64,000 nt of DNA from positions 1 through 64,000 of the forward strand of contig NZ_BCWX01000009.1 in assembly GCF_001894805.1 (NCBI RefSeq). Direction: 5' to 3'. The notes below the pieces were generated by a model that saw only the letters and a list, made by a program, of their open reading frames with translations, made no database searches and had not been told where the DNA came from. A program made the position numbers and the translations under genes. This stretch comes from Rhodococcus globerulus NBRC 14531. Lineage in GTDB: Bacteria > Actinomycetota > Actinomycetes > Mycobacteriales > Mycobacteriaceae. Of this stretch, positions 18,377 to 27,495 are shown piece after piece; positions within the stretch are counted from its first letter, which is position 1; each line of letters begins with the position of its first letter.

Positions 18377-18645
18377 TTCGCGATCTCCTTGAGGGCAGCC
18401 TTTTCGAGCTCAGCTTCGGCGAGAAGCTTCTTGAGCAGGGCGTTCTCGTTCTTGAGTTCCTTGAACTCTTTGGCGTCGTCAGCCTTCATGCCGCCGTACT
18501 GTTTACGCCAGTTGTAGAGCGTCGGCACCGAGACATCGAGCTGTCGGGCGATTTCCTCGACGTCGGTGCCTTTGGCGGCGAGTTCGTCGCCGTGGCGCAG
18601 TTTTCAGATGATCTGTTCGGGCGTATGCCGTTTACGTCCAGCCAT
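18377..18645 (-). pseudogene. IS3 OrfA with nonsense codon, cut by IS110
   Basis: The frame reads MAGRKRHTPEQII, a TGA stop at 18604-18606 where the family has Arg, then KLRHGDE and a normal OrfA body to KEIAK, where the IS110 junction falls. The normal OrfA end (GKF-stop) is left on the other side of the IS110 element. Confidence 0.85.
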
Positions 18646-18722
18646 GAGATGAAGCCTTTCATGCCCTTGATCAGGGCGGAAGGATTCTCATAACTTGCGG
18701 GTCACTTCACGGGGGTCATGCC

Positions 18723-18926
18723 ATAATCAGGACGTACAACTACGGTGACACGCTGCATTGGGGAAAGCAGCGTGAACGTCTGGCAGAAATGACGACTGAC
18801 CCGGATGATGAGACATTCTACAAGTACGCCTGCATCTCGGCCATGATTCAGTTAAGCCACTTCTACTTTGGTTTCGCGGAGCTGGTTACTTCGGCACTTG
18901 GGTATGCCAGGGTCGTCGATGTATAA
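18723..18926 (+). pseudogene. 3' remnant of an unidentified gene
   Basis: A 67-codon open frame without a start runs directly from the IS3 end to a TAA. Its sequence (TLHWGKQRERLAEM, then ISAMIQLSHFYFGFAELV) looks like real protein. It is likely the tail of a gene removed by the IS3 insertion. No family assigned. Confidence 0.35.
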
Positions 18927-18977
18927 GATGTCAACGGCATCTGAAGTTTGACCCCTTTCCGGCATCTTGGGTTCTAG

Positions 18978-19436
18978 TCAACGTCGCAACACCGACGGAT
19001 TCTGTGAGTCTAGTAGAGCCGTGAACAACTCTGTCGGACAACGGTCTTGGAGGACGACCCTGGGACGGCTGTTGAGTTCGTTCTCAACGGCCAGCAGATG
19101 CTCCGGCGAATGGATGGCGAGATCTGTTCCCTTCGGGAAATAGTCACGCAACAGCCCGTTGGCGTTCTCGTTCGAACCGCGCTGCCACGGGGAACGTGAA
19201 TCGCAGAAGTAGACCGGTGCGCCCAGCGAGCGCGCGATCGTAGTGTGACGGGCCATTTCGGAGCCCTGATCCCAGGTGATCGACCGCAGCAACGCCGCCG
19301 GCAGATCGCGCATCCGCGCGGTCAGCGCCGCATGGAGAGAATCGCCGTCACGGAAGGGAAGATGCAGCAACCGAACCATCCGCCTCTGGCGCTCGACGAG
19401 CGTGCCGATCGCGGATTGGTTGTGGGCGCCGGTGAT
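18978..19436 (-). pseudogene. IS30-family transposase, 3' half
   Basis: It starts abruptly at ITGAHNQSAIGTLVERQ, where IS30 enzymes read EGDLITGA, and continues through the second and third acidic residues (SITWDQGSEMA, NENANGLLRDYFPKGTD) to the stop. The 5' half, with its HTH and first Asp, is absent. The break coincides with the 3' end of the group II intron at 19437. Confidence 0.85.
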
Positions 19437-19500
19437 GTAGGGGTCGGACCGGGGCGCGGTGCCAGGATCACTCCCAGCCCGTTTCCCCGGCCCGCCCTCC

Positions 19501-19534
19501 GCACCGGACGTGCGACTCTCATCGCATCCGGCGC
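19501..19534 (-). ncRNA. Group II intron domain V
   Basis: A 34-nt hairpin with the two-nucleotide bulge characteristic of the catalytic domain V, 18 bp after the maturase stop codon, as expected for an ORF housed in domain IV. Confidence 0.8.
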
Positions 19535-19551
19535 TCCACGGACTACCACTG

Positions 19552-21060
19552 TCAGGCAGGGACCGAAACCCCCGCGCTGGTCCACGGTGTGGGGATATTG
19601 CTCGCCCGCCACCGATACCGAGTAATCGGAACGGTGGTGGTATCGAACATGATGATCCCGTTCTCTTGCGGACGATTACCTGGCCTGCCGGTCAGGAAAC
19701 GCCGATAGAGATCCGCCCACGTGATCCGTTTGTGCCGTTTGAGCAGCCATTGGGTAACCCGATGCCAGGCAAAGGAATCGAGGTATCCGAAGGTCGCTTT
19801 CGACACACCGTGACGGAAATACGCACACCATCCTCGAAGCACCGGATTAAGGCGTCCGAGGAGATCAGCAAGTCCATGATGACGTGCCTTCTTCGTCAGC
19901 GCCCGCACCTTCGCCATGATCGAAAGCAACGCCTTCTTCGACGGATAGGTGTAGACACTCATCTTGTTGGTTCCCTTTTTGCGCCGCCGCTGGATACGGA
20001 ACCCCAGAAAGTCGAACCCCTCGTCCAGGTGACACACTCGGGTCTTTTCCACGGATAGCCGCAACCCCAGCGGGGCAATGACATCCGCGACTTCGTCCCA
20101 CAATGCGTCCGCGTGCGCTTTGGTTCCGGCCACCATGATCGCGAAATCGTCTGCGTAACGCACGATCCGATAGGTGGCCCCGCCACGTTTGCGGTGTGCA
20201 TCTCGCCGCTGGGATGTCAGATGGGCATCCCATTTCGCACAGAAATGTGCGTCCAACACCGTCAGAGCGATGTTGGCAAGCAGCGGCGAAAGTATGCCGC
20301 CCTGGGGTGTTCCGGTAACGGATTCCCTGACCGTTCCGTCGCCGGACATGATGCCCGCCTTCAGGAATGCCTTGATCAAGGTCAGAACACGTTTGTCGAC
20401 GATCCGCGTACGTACCCGCTCCATGATCGCAGAGTGGGCCAGTTCGTCGAAACACGCCGCAATATCCGCCTCGAAGACCCAATGATAAGTCCGGGTCCCC
20501 AAAGCATGTATCTCGGCGATCGCGTCCTGAGCGCGACGTCTGGGGCGGAAACCGTAGCTGACCGGCTTGAAATCCGCCTCGAAGATCGGCTCCAACACCA
20601 ACAACAACGACGCTTGCACTGTGCGGTCCATCGCCGTGGGGATACCGAGTCGCCTGAGTTTGCTGCTCCCCGGCTTAGGAATGAGTATCTCCCGCACCGG
20701 AAGTGGAGCAAATGTTCGAGACTTCAGATCGACTCGAACCTGACTCAGGAAAGCCACCGTCTCGGCGTCCCCCGTAATGGACGCAGGTGACAGCCGATCT
20801 ACACCGGCTGACCGCGCGCCCTTGTTGCCCCGCACCCGGTCCCACGCGACGGTGAGAAAATCCGGGTGGTGAACGAGGTTGAACACATCATCAAAGAGAC
20901 GGTCGGGATCATCGACCGCCCAGTGGTGCAGCTTGCGTTGCATCTGCCGTACCCGCCATGCCGCCCGATCGGGATCGGGCCATGACAGCTCACCAGTATT
21001 CACCAGTGCCTCCGTTCGTGTTTCGTTCGCTGCATCAATTCCGCTGGGGCCCTTCGCCAT
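19552..21060 (-). CDS. ltrA: Group II intron reverse transcriptase/maturase
   Basis: A 502-aa protein. The RT domain includes VREILIPKPGSSKLRRLGIP, the GFRPRRRAQDAI block, TPQGGILSPLLANI and the catalytic YADD (VRYADDFAIMV). The maturase X domain follows (GWCAYFRHGVSKATFGYLD). No HNH endonuclease domain is visible at the C-terminus, as in bacterial classes that rely on replication forks for mobility. The protein both splices and reverse-transcribes the intron. It appears full length. Confidence 0.92.
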   Translation of the reverse strand: MAKGPSGIDAANETRTEALVNTGELSWPDPDRAAWRVRQMQRKLHHWAVDDPDRLFDDVFNLVHHPDFLTVAWDRVRGNKGARSAGVDRLSPASITGDAETVAFLSQVRVDLKSRTFAPLPVREILIPKPGSSKLRRLGIPTAMDRTVQASLLLVLEPIFEADFKPVSYGFRPRRRAQDAIAEIHALGTRTYHWVFEADIAACFDELAHSAIMERVRTRIVDKRVLTLIKAFLKAGIMSGDGTVRESVTGTPQGGILSPLLANIALTVLDAHFCAKWDAHLTSQRRDAHRKRGGATYRIVRYADDFAIMVAGTKAHADALWDEVADVIAPLGLRLSVEKTRVCHLDEGFDFLGFRIQRRRKKGTNKMSVYTYPSKKALLSIMAKVRALTKKARHHGLADLLGRLNPVLRGWCAYFRHGVSKATFGYLDSFAWHRVTQWLLKRHKRITWADLYRRFLTGRPGNRPQENGIIMFDTTTVPITRYRWRASNIPTPWTSAGVSVPA

Positions 21061-21589
21061 GTACGAGGCTTTCCCTCGCTCGGACTACTACGGCCCCTCC
21101 GCCCCACCACGAGGCCATCGACAGACGACGCGTCAACCCGATCCGCTGACCTCTGGAAAAGGTCAGCGTTCGGGAGCCTCATGGCGGTTCCCACGTTCAC
21201 TGCTAACCGCTCGAGGAGTGAGGTGCCCAGCTATGCCCCTGCGATATCGCCACGGCTACGCCGCAGGCATTCACCGTGGCCTCCAGCGGCAGCGACCTAA
21301 ACCGCAACCGGAGTTCCCAACACCGAAACGCGAGTGGTGTTGGTGCGCATCGCAGACCAGCCCGAATCCACCGGGTTAGAGCTGGCGGGAGACTTGAGAG
21401 GCGTTAGAACACTGGTTTCTCTCGTACACCTTCTCCTCATGCTTGCCGGACCCAGACCATCCGGTAGTGCTGGCCTGTCCCGTCGTTGTCGGGGCTGCTT
21501 GCCGTCCTCACCGGCGTCTCCCGGTTCAGACTGCCCCCAGCTTCGCTATGCTGCTGCGACAGCACAACGGCGCAGGTCTTTCACCTCAG

Positions 21590-22404
21590 GATCGGCCCGT
21601 CAGGGTGCTTGCCCAGTTCGGTTTCGAACTGTTCCGCGAGCTCGGCGCGTGCACGCCGCACCTCGAGCAGATGCCGTGCCAGCGTACGAATGACGAAGTC
21701 CGCCTTGTCCGTGCCAGGCACGGTCACCGACTGCTGACCGAGCGCGTCGACGATCTCATCGGTGATCTTCTTCCACAACCGAGGTGCGAAAGCTCGGGCA
21801 CTCTCGTCTAAGGCTTGCCGTGTTGCCGCGGTGAAACCTTCGGGCCCGCCGAAATCGGCGAGTAGTCCAGGGCCGACCGGTCGATGCATCTGCCGACCGA
21901 TTGTGCGTTCCAGAGCGGGATGAACGGAGAGAAGGACCGATCGTATTCGGTTGACCAGGCGGTTCTCTTCGCTGGCAAGGTCTGCGTCGAATCTCGCCAG
22001 CAGTCGCAGTCCTTCAACCACGGAGTTCTGTGCGTCGATCCGCAGAAGGGTGTCCGGCAATGTTCGTGCCGCGTCGGCGATCACGAACGCATCCCGCGCA
22101 TCAGTCTTCGACCCGGGTACAGGTCCGCAATGCGGCGCATCCGCAATCCAGGCAGGTAGGCGATGTCTACTCCGCACTCGCGAGCTACGGAGACTGGCAA
22201 GGCACCGATGTTGCTCGGTTGATCGACAACCATCAACACTCGGCCGCGCCGTGCGAGATCTTCTAACAGGCAACGGATTCTGCTCTCGTCCTGCGGCAGG
22301 TCAGTGCCGCAGAGCCGCTGGCCGTCAGGTGCCAGCGCAACGGCATGATGGGATGTTTTGCCGACGTCGATTCCGCAGAAGACGTCATAGATCGGTTCGC
22401 TCAC
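21590..22404 (-). pseudogene. IS110-family transposase, frameshifted and truncated
   Basis: It begins with GTG at 22404 (YDVFCGIDVGKTSHHAVAL) and follows the family to RRIADLYPG. A single-base deletion near 22110 then moves the frame to SKTDARDAFVIADAARTLPD. Similarity continues to HPDGPIL, where the expected SMPG(I/V)GVRTA motif is replaced by the intron 5' region. The C-terminal domain with the catalytic Ser is missing. Confidence 0.85.
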
Positions 22405-22591
22405 GTAGACACTCCATTTCGGTTGCCAGCGTTGACGGTCATGGCACCGATCCCCGTCACCCACGTTATGCAGACCCATCGGTGTTCGTTCTGGCCATGC
22501 CTCTATCAGCGGTGAACCGCCGCCATCCGATCCGGCGGCGTCACTCGACGAGACCTGCAATCGGCCAGTGGGCGTGTAAGCCATACCGGAA
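22405..22591 (-). other. 5' non-coding end of the broken IS110
   Basis: About 190 bp between the transposase start and the edge of the topoisomerase repeat, where a bridge RNA would be encoded. No convincing match to the flanking DNA was found by eye; the element's other end is lost, so donor guides cannot be tested. Confidence 0.45.
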
Positions 22592-22816
22592 CGGACGACC
22601 GGCCCCGGCGAAGGGACCATCAAGAAGATAACGGGTGGGCGGTCAACCCCGTAGAGCGAAGCGTGGGTTGACTGGTCGGGCCCCCGGCATGGTGAGCTGA
22701 GGCGACTCGTACGACGACCTTCTCGACCACCGCTGGCCGCGTAGCGGCAACGCACCGTAGGCGCCCGTACGAGAAGTTCAGGCCAGGTGTTGCGTACTGC
22801 TCGATAGTTTCGTGCG

Positions 22817-23122
22817 CTACGCAGTACTGTCCCGGACAAGAAGATCGGCCGCAGCGTCCTCGTCGGAGAAGATGCGCTCTACGAGTAGCGCGGCGGGCGC
22901 AATGACTGTCTGTTCAATCTTGCGGACGGAGGACACTGTCCAGCCCGTGAGTCCTTCTGGTCCTGCGGTGGGCGGGCCGAAGAGTTCTTCGAGGACCTCT
23001 GGTTTGTAGCCAAGACCCATGAGCTGTTCGGCGGTGTACCAGTCGTCTTGCGGGATCGGCTCGACCACGAGTGGCCCGCTACCGGCGGCGATCTCATCGG
23101 GGGTGGCTTCACGAAGGGCCAT
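22817..23122 (-). CDS. Conserved 101-aa protein linked to topoisomerase, copy A
   Basis: A small acidic protein beginning MALREATPDEIAAGSG, with a central segment YTAEQLMGLGYKPEVLEELF and a helical C-terminus. It starts 43 bp after the topoisomerase gene and is duplicated with it (41718-42023; four differences by eye). Conservation of both copies suggests selection. The family is not recognised. Confidence 0.7.
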   Translation of the reverse strand: MALREATPDEIAAGSGPLVVEPIPQDDWYTAEQLMGLGYKPEVLEELFGPPTAGPEGLTGWTVSSVRKIEQTVIAPAALLVERIFSDEDAAADLLVRDSTA

Positions 23123-23165
23123 TAATTCGGTTCTCCTCTGTTGTAGTTGTGGGATTTGGGAGCCG

Positions 23166-25553
23166 CTATTTACCGATCTTGCGCTTTCTCGTTCCGGTAG
23201 GAGCTTTTCGGTCCTCGAACTTCAACGTGAACCCGAACACCTTCTGGCCGTTGAAAGTCTTTGCGGCCAGCGCGCCCTTGGCCGTGTACGGTTTGCCGGC
23301 CTTGCCCTTGGCCTCGAATTCGATGGTCTCCCCGGCCAGCAGCTTTACCAGTTCCTGCTCGGTGAAATCCTTGCCTGCCCAGTGCTCGTTGGCGCCCCAC
23401 CCGCGGCCCTTGAACTGGACTTTCTTGCCCTTCCACACACCTTCGACCAGGTCGGTTCGCGGTGCTCGCTCCTCGAACTGAGGCTTGAAACCCACAAACG
23501 GATACTTCTTCCCACTCTTCTCCATCACCCCGGCCTCGAGCGTGCCCTTGCAGGTGTACGGCTTGCCGGTCTTCGTGCTCGTCGCCGTGATCTCGATGAC
23601 GCCGCCCGCCACCAGCGCGGCTACCTCGGCGTCGGTGAACCGGTGCCCACCGAACCCCCTCTTCGCGGTGGTGACCACGGTGCCGTCGTGGGTGAAATGC
23701 AGTGCCGGCGGCAAGGTGATGTTCTCGACCGGCTCACGGATCACTCCGGCCTTGGCCATTCGCCCCTTGAGTTCGGCCGGCAACCTGCTCGCGTTCGCCT
23801 TCATCTTCTCGAGGTCGTGGCGCACCAGGTCTGCCACCAGAGCCAGGAAGTCGGGAGTCACGCCGGTACCCGCCTCGACCTGTGCCATCTGCTCGAAAAC
23901 CTTCTCGGTGATCGTCAGATCGCCGATGTGCGTACCTGGGAGAATCCGGTGGTTGAGTTCGCCGACCGCACTGAGCGTGATCTTGCCGCGCTGCTCGCGC
24001 ATCAACGCCTTGCCGGTGGCGTTGTTGGTGACCTCGGCGTACGTGCTCGTCCGGGTGGCACCGGTACCCACGCTGCGTTTTTCCAGCTGCTTCATCAGCC
24101 ACCCCATCGTCGGGTGCGGTGGCCGCGTCGGAAACCCCTCGTGGATAAACGGTGTCGCGACGGTCCCAAGCGCAGTCGCACCCGAGGCTGCTTCGTCCTG
24201 CTCGTCCTCGTCGTCCTCGACGACGAACACGCCTTTCCATCCGAGCACCGCCGGGACGTTGAGCGAACCGACGAAGCTCGGGTACTTCTCGACATGCCCA
24301 CGGTGCTGGTCGTACTCGTAGTCCGGGGCAAGCATCGTCAGGTAGTTCTTCGCCAATAGTTCGTAGATTTCCTTGCCCAGTTCGCCGAATTTCTGTTCCA
24401 CCGCAGCCAAATTCGGGGGGACGTTCGGGCCGGGACGGTTGGCACCGTGGGCGCCGCCGGACTTGATGTGACTCTTGCGTGGGCCGCGGTGACTAAGCGC
24501 GGCCGGGTTCACTCCGACCACGCCTGCGATCTTGTCGACCAGCGGGAGCAGCTCGTTGAACTGCTCGATCGAGATGAACTTGTCCTCGGTACGTGGGTAG
24601 GACACCACTTGTGCCTCGTACATGCGCTGGTACGTGTCGAGGACCTGCTTGGCTTCGAAGCCCTTCTTCGACAGCAGCGACGAGAGGCCGGCGAGATCCA
24701 TCAATTTCGGTGGCCCGGTCTTCTTGCGGGTGGTCCCGTCATGGACCACCGGTGAGGACTCGAGCCCGCCGGGGACGGCGCTCTTGCTCTCGAACCGGTC
24801 GATGTCGGGGTCGGTGTAGATGACCTTGTTCTCGTCACGAAAACGGTTCTCGTAGAACGCTTTCTTGACGTAACCCTTGTGCGCGTCGAGGCCGTCACCG
24901 ACGATCACAACCATCGCCGACTTGAGTCGACCGTTACGCACCACGGTGTTTGAGCCGGACACTTTCGTCGCCGCCCGCGTGAACTGCATCGACAGCATGT
25001 CCCACTTCGACCGGAAGTCAGCCTTGCGGTAGTCACCTTCGGACTCGATCGACGTCACCGGGCGGCGATTCGTGAACGCCTTGCGCAACGATGCCGGGGT
25101 TTCGTCGAGAAACTCCATCCGCTCGAGCTTCTTACCTTCCAGGCCCAGGTACTCTACGATTTCCCAACCCAGCAGCGAACCCTCACCAGTCGGATCGAGA
25201 TCGGCGGCGTTGCATACGGTCTCGCACGTCGACAAGGTCGCCTTGAGTGCGTCAAGCAAGCTCTTCGCGTCAGCGTCGGTGACCAGCTTCCCGCCGACGG
25301 ACTTGCGTCTAACCTCGCGCTCCCAGCGGAAGTCGCCAGCATTCCACGGAAGGTGTTGCAGATCCCAGCTCTTGTACTGCTCGGAGAGGGGTGGGGGCAC
25401 CATCGCCGCGGGGTCTTTCAATTCCAAGAGGTGACCGCGAGCATTCACGATCACGTATTCCGTGCCGTCGAAGGTGCCGCTCATACCACCCAAAGCAGCC
25501 GCGAAATTGCGGGCCGCCGAAGGCTTTTCCGTGAGAATCCCGACTTTGCCCAT
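23166..25553 (-). CDS. Type IA DNA topoisomerase, copy A
   Basis: About 795 aa. The N-terminal Toprim domain has the Glu motif (LTEKPSAARNFAAAL) and a variant acidic motif AADLDPTGEG where DxDxxGE is usual. The catalytic Tyr is in VVSYPRTEDKFIS at about residue 330. The C-terminal 250 residues contain three similar modules ending GKPYTxKGxL, like topoisomerase C-terminal repeats. TopB-like enzymes of this type are carried by plasmids and integrative elements and resolve single-stranded junctions. The start at 25553 is chosen over 25562 because GAGGG is correctly spaced and copy B starts at the same residue. Coupled to the gene upstream. Confidence 0.88.
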   Translation of the reverse strand: MGKVGILTEKPSAARNFAAALGGMSGTFDGTEYVIVNARGHLLELKDPAAMVPPPLSEQYKSWDLQHLPWNAGDFRWEREVRRKSVGGKLVTDADAKSLLDALKATLSTCETVCNAADLDPTGEGSLLGWEIVEYLGLEGKKLERMEFLDETPASLRKAFTNRRPVTSIESEGDYRKADFRSKWDMLSMQFTRAATKVSGSNTVVRNGRLKSAMVVIVGDGLDAHKGYVKKAFYENRFRDENKVIYTDPDIDRFESKSAVPGGLESSPVVHDGTTRKKTGPPKLMDLAGLSSLLSKKGFEAKQVLDTYQRMYEAQVVSYPRTEDKFISIEQFNELLPLVDKIAGVVGVNPAALSHRGPRKSHIKSGGAHGANRPGPNVPPNLAAVEQKFGELGKEIYELLAKNYLTMLAPDYEYDQHRGHVEKYPSFVGSLNVPAVLGWKGVFVVEDDEDEQDEAASGATALGTVATPFIHEGFPTRPPHPTMGWLMKQLEKRSVGTGATRTSTYAEVTNNATGKALMREQRGKITLSAVGELNHRILPGTHIGDLTITEKVFEQMAQVEAGTGVTPDFLALVADLVRHDLEKMKANASRLPAELKGRMAKAGVIREPVENITLPPALHFTHDGTVVTTAKRGFGGHRFTDAEVAALVAGGVIEITATSTKTGKPYTCKGTLEAGVMEKSGKKYPFVGFKPQFEERAPRTDLVEGVWKGKKVQFKGRGWGANEHWAGKDFTEQELVKLLAGETIEFEAKGKAGKPYTAKGALAAKTFNGQKVFGFTLKFEDRKAPTGTRKRKIGK

Positions 25554-25558
25554 GCTAT

Positions 25559-25999
25559 TCATCCCTCTTCTCGTAGATCTGCGCCAGGTAACGACTCGAA
25601 GCCGCTGGGAGTCGCGAACACCTTGCCGAATGAGTCTGAGAAACTCCGGGCACGTGGCGAGATACCCCCCGACTCGGCTAGGGCGCGGGTTTCAGCGCAA
25701 AGCTCCGCGAACGTCTTCCCAGCCAACGGTGCTGATTGTCGATACACACCCAACCGTGCGATCACCGGGGTCAGCGTCCAGTGAGCGAGGTACTCGTCGA
25801 CTTCCGTAGTGGGATCATCGAGCCAGGCGGTGATCTTCTCGACGTCGCCGCCGTAGACCATCGTCAGCACGTCAAGGAGATTGCCGGGACGAGGCAACAG
25901 CAGCGATCTGTACTCGGCGCCGAACGTCGTCACCGCCTCGTTGAACTCCTCCTCGGACATATCCTTGGGCTGAGGTTCATCTGCGTAGCGTCGACTCAT
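25559..25999 (-). CDS. Hypothetical 146-aa protein in topoisomerase operon
   Basis: An acidic soluble protein beginning MSRRYADEPQPKDMSEEEF. Its ATG overlaps the preceding stop (ATGA) and its own stop lies at the topoisomerase start, so it is translationally coupled on both sides. No domain recognised. It has no counterpart beside copy B of the topoisomerase. Confidence 0.65.
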   Translation of the reverse strand: MSRRYADEPQPKDMSEEEFNEAVTTFGAEYRSLLLPRPGNLLDVLTMVYGGDVEKITAWLDDPTTEVDEYLAHWTLTPVIARLGVYRQSAPLAGKTFAELCAETRALAESGGISPRARSFSDSFGKVFATPSGFESLPGADLREEG

Positions 26000-26493
26000 T
26001 CCTGATCGCCTCCATTTTCTCCTTCGTGCTCAATTTTCGATGGCGGCCACGCGGGTTCTGCAGGGAACGGTCCGTAGAGCGAATTCGCGTAGGTGACGGG
26101 ACGATAGGGCGACGGTATCCACATCTCGTTCAGCTGACGGCGGGTGTGCTGGGCGGCGATGTCCATCCGGTTACATGCCTGCCAACCGGCCGTGTAGCTG
26201 CGGAAAGGATCGTAGGGGTAACGGGCGAGGGCATGTGTCGCATCGTTCAGTGCGTCGATCAGTACCTCATCGCGGGCAAGGACAGATTCGTCGGATTCGA
26301 TTCCCGTGTCGTCGCTTCCGGTTTTCGCTGCAGCGCGCAACGCTGCTACTGCGGCGGTGACCACGTCCGCAAGATTCCATGCCGACATTTGAAATTCCGG
26401 GTTCTGTGCGAGTGCGAGCAAGTCCGTACGCGCCTGCTCGACTGCTTCGCTCACGCAATCCTCGAATGTCGTGTCCACCTCGTCGGTTGTCAT
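25996..26493 (-). CDS. Hypothetical 165-aa protein in topoisomerase operon
   Basis: A mainly helical protein in its first 110 residues (FEDCVSEAVEQARTDLLAL, then VVTAAVAALRAAA), followed by an aromatic- and proline-rich tail. Its start overlaps the stop of a short topoisomerase remnant just upstream (ATGA), so that remnant may serve as its translated leader. No family recognised. Confidence 0.65.
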   Translation of the reverse strand: MTTDEVDTTFEDCVSEAVEQARTDLLALAQNPEFQMSAWNLADVVTAAVAALRAAAKTGSDDTGIESDESVLARDEVLIDALNDATHALARYPYDPFRSYTAGWQACNRMDIAAQHTRRQLNEMWIPSPYRPVTYANSLYGPFPAEPAWPPSKIEHEGENGGDQE

Positions 26494-26666
26494 GCGGCTA
26501 CTCCTTTCAGGTCTTTACGGTTGCAGGCAGTAAGGTTCAGCAAATGTTCGCCAGCGTTCACGATGACGTATCCCGTGCCACCGAATGTGCCACTCATGCC
26601 ACCGAGTGAGCCAGCGAAATTCCTTGCCGCCGAGAGTTTCTCGGTAAGAATTCCGACTTTCCCCAT
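26490..26666 (-). pseudogene. 5' remnant of a third topoisomerase copy
   Basis: A 58-codon frame beginning MGKVGILTEKLSAARNFAGS and closely matching residues 1-42 of the two full copies, then diverging (NLTACNRKDLKGVAA) and stopping inside the next start codon. A GAAGGAG ribosome-binding site is retained. It probably marks where a topoisomerase gene was disrupted by the two hypothetical genes that follow. Confidence 0.85.
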
Positions 26667-26785
26667 GCTGTTTCTCCTTCATTGAGAGATCACATCGAGT
26701 ATATATGCAGACCTCTCTAAATGTAGATTTATCATCGTCGGTCCGACTGCTTCTTTGGCTGCCCAGATCCCGTTCAACTGTCTTC

Positions 26786-27307
26786 TCAAGGCAAGTTGCG
26801 ATACAAGGTGCTTCGGGCGACTCCCAAGACTTCTGCGATTTCGCGCATGGAGACGCCGTCTCCTTTCATCTTCTTCGCCTGCCGTTTCTTCGCGGCCGTC
26901 AACGATGATGGCCGGCCTCCGATGCGCCCCCGTTCGCGGGCGGCGGACAGTCCGGCCATCGTGCGTTCACGGACGAGATTTCTCTCGAATTCGCTTAGCG
27001 CACCGAATATTTGGAAGATAAGCTTCCCGCTCGACGTCGTCGTGTCAATGGGGTCGTTGAGTGATCGGAATGCCACTCCACGCTTCTCTAGTGTTTCGAC
27101 GGTGTCGATCAGATGACTCAACGAGCGACCAAGCCTGTCGATTCGCCATACGACGAGAGTGTCCCCCGGCCGCAGTGCATCCATGACGGCTGCCAACTCC
27201 GGTCGGTCTGTCTTAACTCCGGATGCCTTGTCGGTCCACACTCGGAAGCACCCGGCCGCGTTCAATGCGTCCAACTGAAGTTCGGGGTTCTGATCGGTTG
27301 TGGACAC
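26786..27307 (-). CDS. Serine recombinase, possibly 5'-truncated
   Basis: A 173-aa resolvase/invertase: catalytic domain (RPELAAVMDALRPGDTLVVW, RIDRLGRSLSHLI), the E-helix (IFGALSEFERNLVRERT) and a C-terminal HTH_7 (SMREIAEVLGVARSTLYR). The usual start (M-LGYARVS) is damaged: LLGYARVSTTDQ is readable, but no ATG precedes it. The only start in frame is GTG 27307, which would place the catalytic Ser at residue 2. It is probably impaired. The upstream DNA changes character just before the inverted-repeat unit at 27350. Confidence 0.75.
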   Translation of the reverse strand: MSTTDQNPELQLDALNAAGCFRVWTDKASGVKTDRPELAAVMDALRPGDTLVVWRIDRLGRSLSHLIDTVETLEKRGVAFRSLNDPIDTTTSSGKLIFQIFGALSEFERNLVRERTMAGLSAARERGRIGGRPSSLTAAKKRQAKKMKGDGVSMREIAEVLGVARSTLYRNLP

Positions 27308-27349
27308 ACGGGCGTAGCCGAGGAGGGTTGAAACCCGCGTCGGGCCTTG

Positions 27350-27401
27350 TGACTTTCGGAATTATTTGGCACGTTTTTTCACGGAATTATTTGGCACGGT
27401 C
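27350..27401 (+). repeat. Left terminal inverted repeat of the 1.2-kb unit
   Basis: It begins TGTGACTTTCGG and holds two tandem copies of CGGAATTATTTGGCACG (27359-27375 and 27384-27400) separated by a T-rich spacer. Confidence 0.85.
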
Positions 27402-27495
27402 TGTCCAGTTGAGGTGCACCTCTGACTGACGTCAGGCCACGAACGTGACGGCGTCCGGTTAGGGTTCCGATCGGCATTGCTTGACGCCCACTGAC

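Larger units (their letters stand above)
16190..18719 (-). mobile_element. IS3-family element split by an IS110 insertion
   Basis: The ends resemble each other as inverted repeats (GGACCCCATTTGGTGAG near 16191 and the complement of TGACCCCCGTGAAGTGA near 18718). OrfA (18645 to about 18377) and OrfB (to 16226) lie on the minus strand and are separated by a complete IS110 element at 17074-18374. OrfA also has an internal stop, so the IS3 is dead on two counts. Confidence 0.75.
19437..21590 (-). mobile_element. Group II intron
   Basis: Minus-strand intron with an RT/maturase ORF. Domain V is clear at 19501-19534: an 8-bp stem GCGCCGGA/TCCGGTGC, a 2-nt CG bulge, and a TGCGA/TCGCA stem. A domain VI-like GC hairpin follows, and the 3' end is placed at 19437 because IS30 coding resumes there. 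Domain I-like sequence begins upstream of the ORF; the 5' end is uncertain (about 21560-21595). The 5' flank is a broken IS110 and the 3' flank an IS30, so the two exons do not belong together. Confidence 0.8.
22592..25553 (-). repeat. Direct repeat, copy A (topoisomerase module)
   Basis: About 2.96 kb, closely similar along its whole length to 41495-44456 in the same orientation. It starts at CGGACGACCGG next to the broken IS110 and ends at the topoisomerase start. Differences are scattered substitutions, mostly silent, so the duplication is not brand new. Confidence 0.92.

Noticed and set aside
22405..22591. Bridge-RNA guides in the broken IS110 at 21.6-22.4 kb
   Set aside because: No clear match to the left flank was found and the right end is missing, so guides cannot be assigned.
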